Assembly (NCBI GenBank): GCA_023807065.1
Contig: JAJJLU010000738.1
Location: 1-20,680, forward strand
Source of the DNA: Isotricha intestinalis
Lineage: Eukaryota > Ciliophora > Litostomatea > Vestibuliferida > Isotrichidae
Length of the DNA: 20,680 bases
Direction: 5' to 3'
Positions within the stretch are counted from its first letter, which is position 1. Each line of letters starts with the position of its first letter. A program made the position numbers and the translations under genes. Shown piece by piece: positions 15,768 to 20,680 of the stretch. Below the pieces are notes generated by a model, which did not search any database, was not told the origin of the DNA, and saw only the letters and a list, made by a program, of their open reading frames with translations.

Positions 15768-16877
15768 TTAATAATTTAAAATTTGAAAAACTTCCATTTC
15801 AACAGGAACAATTTTTTCAGAGCCAGTTAACTCTAAATTAAAAGCTCCTTTTCCATAACTAGTAGGGAAATGAGAAGAAGCACTATTAACACTCATATAA
15901 ATATCACCTTGTCCAAAAATAGTTAAATAATCAGGATCAGCATAAATTGCTTTATTATAATCAGAAATAATATATTTATTCATATTTGATAAATTAAATA
16001 TAAATGCTTTTGAATCATATTTAAATCCTTTTCCATTCCAACTTTCACTCGTAAATCCACCTATTATTATTTTATTATTATCTTCTATTAATGTTATTGT
16101 ATTTTTTATATTATCACATTTTTCATGAAATTTTTTATTTGAATATCCATCTTTTGATGCTTGATATAATAATTTTAAATTATATTTATTTTCAAAATTT
16201 AATAATTTAACTAAGGAATTCAATCTTTCTTGAGATTTTATTATATTTGAATTTAGGTTTTTATAATTTATTTTATTTTCTTTTTTTTCTTCTTCTTCTG
16301 TTTGCTCAATTTGCTTTTCTATTGATAATATTTTTTGTTTTAAATTTTCTATTTTGGATATATATTCTTTATTATCGTTTGATAATTGAATTATATTATT
16401 TTGATAATCTTCATTTTTTTTATTTATTTCTAATATTCTTTTTTCTATTTCTTTAAGTTCATTTTGTAATGAATTTATTTTTTGAGAATTTAATTGATTT
16501 TCTTCATTTAATTTTTTGTTTTTTTTTTCAAATTCTTCGATTTCTGAATTTAAATTATTATTCTTTCTTGTTAATGATTCTTTTTCATTGTTTAATTTTG
16601 AATATTCTTCTTTTAAATTATATTCTCTTGAATTAATAATATTTAATTCATTTTTTAATTTATTATTTTGTTCTTTTAATACTGTTAATTGAGATGATTT
16701 TGTCACTAAAAAAATAGAAAGAAAAATCATAAAAAGAAGGGAAGTAAATATAATAAAATATTTACAATATTTATTTTTGTTTTTTATTATTTCATAATAA
16801 TTCTTTCTTTTATGCTTTTGAAATGGATTGTTATTGTCATTTAATGATGTATTCATTTGTTCATAATCTTCTTCCAT
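15768..16877 (-). CDS. Single-pass membrane protein with coiled coil and C-terminal TLDc domain
   Basis: The 369-residue protein has a basic N-terminal tail (KHKRK at 21-25, KNKNK at 32-36). One hydrophobic span follows (about 40-59, FIIFTSLLFMIFLSIFLVTK), then a long Lys/Glu/Asn heptad-rich coiled coil (about 62-222) and a TLDc-like domain (about 230-369). TLDc hallmarks are LLYQASKDGYSNKKFHEKCD, NTITLIEDNNKIIIGGF and KAFIFNLSN, with FGQGDIYM near the end. The positive charge before the span favours an N-in, C-out (type II) topology, placing TLDc outside the cytosol. That is unusual, because well-studied TLDc proteins (OXR1, NCOA7, TLDC2) act inside the cell on V-ATPase or oxidative stress. 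The gene is intronless, ends TAA and diverges from the zinc-knuckle gene. Confidence 0.85.
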   Translation of the reverse strand: MEEDYEQMNTSLNDNNNPFQKHKRKNYYEIIKNKNKYCKYFIIFTSLLFMIFLSIFLVTKSSQLTVLKEQNNKLKNELNIINSREYNLKEEYSKLNNEKESLTRKNNNLNSEIEEFEKKNKKLNEENQLNSQKINSLQNELKEIEKRILEINKKNEDYQNNIIQLSNDNKEYISKIENLKQKILSIEKQIEQTEEEEKKENKINYKNLNSNIIKSQERLNSLVKLLNFENKYNLKLLYQASKDGYSNKKFHEKCDNIKNTITLIEDNNKIIIGGFTSESWNGKGFKYDSKAFIFNLSNMNKYIISDYNKAIYADPDYLTIFGQGDIYMSVNSASSHFPTSYGKGAFNLELTGSEKIVPVEMEVFQILNY

Positions 16878-17162
16878 TTTTTTAAGATGTCAAAATAATT
16901 TTATAATATATTATTTATAGAATATTTTTATAAATAGTTAATGAAAGATTTTTATTAAACAAAAGAAAGAAATGAAAATAAACTTTTTTTCTTTTAACCA
17001 AAAATGATTCTCATTTTAGTGTCTGGTCACATAAATTCTATTAAATCTATTTAATTTTTTTTATAACAGAAATTATTAAATTGAACATTAAAGAAACCTT
17101 ATATAAATATATAATTAATAATATTTATTTTAAAATAAAAAATTTTTATTTATAAAATAAAA
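16878..17162. promoter_or_regulatory. Divergent intergenic region between TLDc and zinc-knuckle genes
   Basis: This 285-bp stretch must contain both promoters. A slightly GC-richer island lies at about 17003-17035 within AT-rich DNA. No defined promoter motif can be named. Confidence 0.35.
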
Positions 17163-18536
17163 ATGATAGGAGATAATATAAATACTCAAATTAAAAAGAA
17201 AAGAATTTACCCAAAAAACTTTGATTTAAATAATGAATTATATTCATTATCCTGTGAAAAAGAAAAAGTTTTTTTAACAGGTGATCAAGAAGAAGACAAA
17301 AAAAAATTAGAAACAATAAATTCAAATGAAAAAAACAAATTAAACATAATGGATCAAAAAAACTATTCTCTCATATCATTTATAACAAGTACAAAATTAC
17401 CAGATTTATATCATAGATATTGTTTTACAAGTGGAAATGAATATTCAATAATAAATTCAAATGATAATGAAAATGAAAAAAAAGAAGAAAAAAAAATAGA
17501 AATAAATAAAAATGATTCAGAAAGTGAAAGTTCTTCAAATTTATTAATTAAGAATAAAAATATAAGATATTTCACTTTTAACTATATTAAAAATTACAAA
17601 TGTTCTAATTGTGGAGAAATAGGACATATGAGTTTAAATTGTCCATTTGATAATATAATATATTGTTTAAAATGTAATAAAAAAGGACATGAAGAAAGAG
17701 ATTGTATTTTTTTAAAATGTTTTAAATGTAATAAATTTGGACATAGAAATTTTGAATGTCCAATTAAAGAAAATAACTTAAATATATGTACAAGATGCTT
17801 TGGAATTGGACATAAAAATGAAGAGTGTATAAAAGATCCTATTTATCCTTCTATTAATTATTATAATTTTAATAATTTTTCTTGTCCTTTTTGTGGAAGT
17901 AAAAAGCATTTAGTTTGCCCTATTCAAATTGATTATAATTATGATATTGTTAAAGAAGATTCTTTTAAAGATTATACTAATGATAATAATAATGATTTAC
18001 AGAAATTAAAAAATAATAATAATGATTTTATTGTTGAGAGAGAAGAAGGAGAAATTATTCATAAAAAAAATTACTTTAATGATATGAATAATTGTGATAT
18101 TGCAAGATGTATTTTTTGCCCTATTTGTGGAGAGAGACATTCTATTAATCAATGTAGGGAATATTTAAATAATAAAGATAAATATAGAAATAAATTCGAT
18201 GAACAAAGAGAAAATTATGTTAAGAATATTTTATTTAAAAATAATAGAAATTATAGAAATAATAGTTTTAGAGGAAGAGATAATTATGGGAATAAAGTTA
18301 GAGAAAGAAGTAGAGATGAAATATTTAATAATAATATGAGAAATAGAGCTCCTAATCACTATCATAATAATAATAATTATAATAATAATCATAATAATTC
18401 TAACTATAATAATAATAAATTTAATAATAATAATTTTAACAACAATAATTTTCATTATAATGATAATAATTTTAGAAGAGGAAATTATAGAGGAAAAAAT
18501 AATAATAATTTTTCAAAAAGAAATTATTCCAATTAA
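17163..18536 (+). CDS. Multi-CCHC zinc-knuckle RNA-binding protein, AIR1/2-ZCCHC7-like
   Basis: The 457-residue protein has four standard CCHC knuckles (C-x2-C-x4-H-x4-C): Cys147-Cys160, Cys168-Cys181, Cys186-Cys199 and Cys209-Cys222. Two variants follow: Cys241-Cys252 (C-x2-C-x4-H-x2-C) and Cys319-Cys331 (C-x2-C-x3-H-x4-C). Such closely spaced knuckles in the middle of the protein are typical of AIR1/AIR2 and ZCCHC7, which recruit RNA to the TRAMP polyadenylation complex in nuclear RNA surveillance. Other CCHC proteins (CNBP-like) remain possible. The N-terminal about 140 residues are Lys/Asn/Glu-rich. The C-terminal about 100 residues are Arg/Asn-rich with RGR and RGN motifs, probably a disordered RNA-binding tail. 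The Asn runs reflect AAT-repeat expansion. The gene is intronless and ends TAA. Confidence 0.8.
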   Translation: MIGDNINTQIKKKRIYPKNFDLNNELYSLSCEKEKVFLTGDQEEDKKKLETINSNEKNKLNIMDQKNYSLISFITSTKLPDLYHRYCFTSGNEYSIINSNDNENEKKEEKKIEINKNDSESESSSNLLIKNKNIRYFTFNYIKNYKCSNCGEIGHMSLNCPFDNIIYCLKCNKKGHEERDCIFLKCFKCNKFGHRNFECPIKENNLNICTRCFGIGHKNEECIKDPIYPSINYYNFNNFSCPFCGSKKHLVCPIQIDYNYDIVKEDSFKDYTNDNNNDLQKLKNNNNDFIVEREEGEIIHKKNYFNDMNNCDIARCIFCPICGERHSINQCREYLNNKDKYRNKFDEQRENYVKNILFKNNRNYRNNSFRGRDNYGNKVRERSRDEIFNNNMRNRAPNHYHNNNNYNNNHNNSNYNNNKFNNNNFNNNNFHYNDNNFRRGNYRGKNNNNFSKRNYSN

Positions 18537-18604
18537 ATATGGAATTATCATTTAATAATAATATTTATATTTATAATATGTTAATAAATTATATAATTAA
18601 AATC

Positions 18605-18954
18605 ATGGATAATAGAAAGAAAAATAGAGTAAAATATTTAAATCAAATTAAATCAAGAATTATAAAAGAATTGAAATCAAATAAAAAAAAATATGATAAT
18701 GCCAAAAAGAAATTATTTAATAATAAAGAATTTAATCATGATTTAAAACTATTTTCAAATATATTTAAATTAATAGAAAAGTAAATTATATAATTTTTAT
18801 TTTATATTTTTTATTCGCATTTATAATTATAAATTATACAATTTTATAATTATAAATTGGAAAATTTTTTAGAGTTGATTCAAAAGATAAAGAAATAATC
18901 AAAAGAAAAAAATGTGGAAAAACAGGAAGAAGACATAAAAAAAATAATTGGTAA
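18605..18954 (+). CDS. Small Lys-rich protein in two exons
   Basis: Exon 1 (18605-18780) and exon 2 (18873-18954) join across a 92-nt GTAAAT...TTTTAG intron to give 85 residues with a TAA stop. Without splicing the frame ends at once, because the donor GTAA itself supplies a TAA. With splicing the codon GAA AA|A GTT GAT continues in frame into DSKDKEIIKRKKCGKTGRRH and a KKNNW end. The protein is very basic and mostly helical-looking (RVKYLNQIKSRIIKELKSN); an RNA- or nucleic-acid-binding role is plausible from charge only. I recognise no family. ATG 18605 is preferred over the in-frame ATG at 18539, which lies only 2 nt after the preceding gene's stop and adds an Ile/Tyr/Asn-rich, unlikely N-terminus. 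Confidence 0.6.
18781..18872 (+). other. Spliceosomal intron, 92 nt
   Basis: The donor GTAAATTATATAATT directly follows coding sequence and the acceptor is a T-run ending in AG. Removing it restores a frame with gene-like codons on both sides. Inside, an ATAATTATAAATTATA-type palindromic stretch occurs. The donor start (GTAAAT) and TAG end match the intron-like spacers at the left edge of the window. Confidence 0.6.
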
Positions 18955-19115
18955 TAATACAAAGCGGTAAAAAAATTTATAATAAAATAAATAAAATTCA
19001 TTTAAAAAAATAAAAATAAAAATAAAAATTGATATAAAAAAAAATAATGAAATATCTTTAAAAAAAAAAAAAAAATTAAAAAAATATAAAAAAAAATTAA
19101 AGCAAATAAATTTTA
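18955..19115. other. A-rich leader region
   Basis: This short stretch between two plus-strand genes is almost pure A with scattered T (19000-19100). It probably serves as 3' UTR of one gene and promoter/leader of the next. The minus-strand Phe-rich reading frame here is the mirror of the A-runs. Confidence 0.4.
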
Positions 19116-19349
19116 ATGTCAGAAGCTCAAATACATAAAAAATTATATGATCCAGAAGTAATGAATGAAAAAAATTATTATACAATTCCAATTTTAAAAG
19201 AAAGAGAATCAAATAGTACAACTGATGGATTTGAAACTAAAATTCCTTTAATTAAACCTGCTTCTCAATTTGGAATAAACAAATTAATTAGGATGAAAAA
19301 TTTTATAAATTCTGCTTCAAATTATTGGTTTAAAGTTTGCAAAAAATAA
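19116..19349 (+). CDS. Hypothetical protein, 77 aa, last gene before the telomere
   Basis: I recognise no family. The protein begins MSEAQIHKKLYDPEVMNEKN and ends NYWFKVCKK. It has a balanced composition (Pro, Gly, Trp and Thr present), unlike the Phe/Ile/Asn-only chance frames in this DNA, and codon choice like the neighbours, so a real gene is likely. There is no signal peptide or membrane segment. The start follows an A-rich leader typical of this window. It could be a complete small protein or the first exon of a longer one, but no convincing downstream exon is visible. The stop is TAA, about 1.3 kb from the telomeric repeats. Confidence 0.6.
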   Translation: MSEAQIHKKLYDPEVMNEKNYYTIPILKERESNSTTDGFETKIPLIKPASQFGINKLIRMKNFINSASNYWFKVCKK

Positions 19350-20635
19350 TCAAACTTTTTTATTTTCATAAATTTTTAGTAGTGTTTATGTATTATTATT
19401 TATTTGATTATATTATATTGAATTTTTGAATTTTTTTTTTGATATACTTTTTTTCTTTTATAAAACTTATTATTACTTATAAAAAAAAAGTTTAAAATAA
19501 TAAAAATTTTTTATTAATTTTTTATTTTGTAAAATTTGTTATTTTTTTCACTAAGGAATAGAAGTTTCTAAATTGTTTTTGAAAGATGCAATAAATAATA
19601 TCAATTCAAATTACTTAAAATTTAATTAATATTTTGATAAATAATTCATATAATCTCTTAGGTATAAAAAATCAAAATTCTAATTAAAGTTCAAATTTTA
19701 ACTAATTAAGAATTGAATCTTACTAAAATATAAATAATATGTTTTTTTTATTGATAAAATTCTAACTGAAATTTTGTTTTTGATAAATTATAAATTAGCA
19801 TTAAGCAATTAAATTAAAAATGTAAAAAAAAAAAATTTAATAAAATTAAAATATGATATCTTAGATATATTTTTCTTTTTTTCCAAATAATCATTTATCT
19901 GCATTTATATTCTAATATTTATAAATATCTCTATATTTTTTTCATTAAATTTTCAATACATCTTTTTATTTATTATTAAATTATATAATTAAATGAAATA
20001 TTACCTTTATCATTATCTTATTATATCTTCAAACTTAGATAAAAATAATTTGAATATTTTGTTCTATATTCTAAAAAAAAAGGAATTGAAATTATAGGAG
20101 TAACTTAAAATGAATTTCTAAAATTCAGAATATTTTTAAAGAATTATTTAAATATGTAAATATAAGAATGAAAATCTAATTGTTATTTGGGCAATTATAA
20201 TTCATTATGAAAATAATTTAAGAGAAAAATGAATAAAATTCAGAAAAGAAAGAAAATAAAAATATAGAGTTCTATATCAAATTATTTATAAACAAATATT
20301 TCATATTATGTTCTTTTTTTAACGGTAAATATTGTTTTGAATTCAAGTTGATATCCAAATTGATGTTTCAATTTAAGATGAAAAATTTGGACATATATTT
20401 ATTAATTAAAAAATTAAATGATATGGAATAATACATTTTATTTTTAAATGAAATTGACCAATAATTCTCATTTTAAAACATTTCAAATATGTATATAATA
20501 ATAAATTGATGTCACAAATATTTATATTATCCATATTAAATATAAATATAATAAATTCATTTTTTATTTGTTTTATTTAAAAAATAATTATATTTTCCCT
20601 TTTAACAATAATAGCATAAAATTTATTTTTTTCTT
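19350..20635. other. Non-coding subtelomeric region
   Basis: About 1.29 kb with no intact gene. The sequence is AT-rich without obvious tandem repeats, unlike many subtelomeres. Short open stretches exist, such as plus strand near 20170-20231 (reading NLIVIWAIIIHYENNLREK) and minus strand 20397-20306, but each is under 35 codons and bounded by stops. They may be chance or remnants of decayed genes. Confidence 0.45.
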
Positions 20636-20680
20636 GGGGATGGGGATTGGGGATTGGGGATTGGGGATTGGGGATTGGGG
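20636..20680 (+). repeat. Telomeric repeat tract, (GGGGATT)n
   Basis: The last 45 bases consist of one GGGGAT, five GGGGATT units and a final GGGG running to the window edge. The abrupt change from more than 80% AT to a G-rich strand reading 5'->3' towards the end has the polarity expected for the right telomere of a linear chromosome. The unit resembles ciliate T2G4 with one inserted A. It could also be an internal G-rich microsatellite, but its position and polarity favour a telomere. Confidence 0.85.

Noticed and set aside
16247..16456. 69-codon plus-strand Phe/Leu-rich frame
   Set aside because: It is the antisense of the Lys/Glu coiled-coil codons of the TLDc gene.
18231..18455. Ile-rich minus-strand frame
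   Set aside because: It is the antisense of the Asn (AAT) repeats in the zinc-knuckle protein.
18880..19221. 113-codon Phe-rich minus-strand membrane-like protein
   Set aside because: It is the antisense of poly-A leader DNA and overlaps better-supported coding exons on the plus strand.
20306..20397. Minus-strand open stretch reading QIFHLKLKHQFGYQLEFK
   Set aside because: It is only about 30 codons, has no start and no family match that I recognise. It may be a relic but is not supportable.

Overview
The window is eukaryotic, extremely AT-rich nuclear DNA from a microbial eukaryote. Supporting signs are a calcium-dependent protein kinase with four EF-hands, a very large bridge-like lipid-transfer protein, a eukaryotic/archaeal-type diphthine synthase, a TLDc membrane protein, an AN1 zinc finger, Asn/Lys-rich low-complexity proteins and GT-AG introns. 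Every gene end I can place uses TAA. The right edge is a tandem GGGGATT tract that reads as a chromosome end (telomere). CDPK plus a T2G4-like telomere points towards alveolates such as ciliates, but the lineage cannot be fixed from this sequence alone.

Layout from left to right. Positions 1-1497 hold the most unusual structure: at least 47 isolated triplets, each separated from the next by an intron-like spacer (mostly 21-31 nt) that usually starts GTA and ends TAG. Read in order, the triplets are stop-free, obey the genome's codon bias and run into an ordinary short terminal exon with a TAA stop. I read this as the 3' part of a gene whose exons are single codons. Positions 1498-2370 contain a decayed protein kinase fragment. 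DPH5 (minus) and a BLTP2/SABRE/FMP27-like gene (plus, 1941 codons) diverge from about 3.2-3.5 kb. From 9.6 to 13.3 kb three minus-strand genes follow: a small putatively N-myristoylated protein, an AN1 zinc-finger protein and a 585-residue Lys/Asn-rich protein of unknown role. A CDPK (plus) converges on a TLDc coiled-coil membrane protein (minus). A multi-zinc-knuckle protein (plus) resembling the RNA-binding subunit of TRAMP is followed by a small two-exon Lys-rich gene (92-nt intron) and a 77-residue hypothetical protein. About 1.3 kb of non-coding subtelomere precedes the telomeric repeats.

The genes look like ordinary, functionally unrelated single-copy eukaryotic genes, mostly intronless. 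No operon logic is visible. That background makes the densely interrupted gene at the left edge stand out. Its splicing has not been demonstrated. RNA evidence or a homologue with an intact reading frame would decide the matter.
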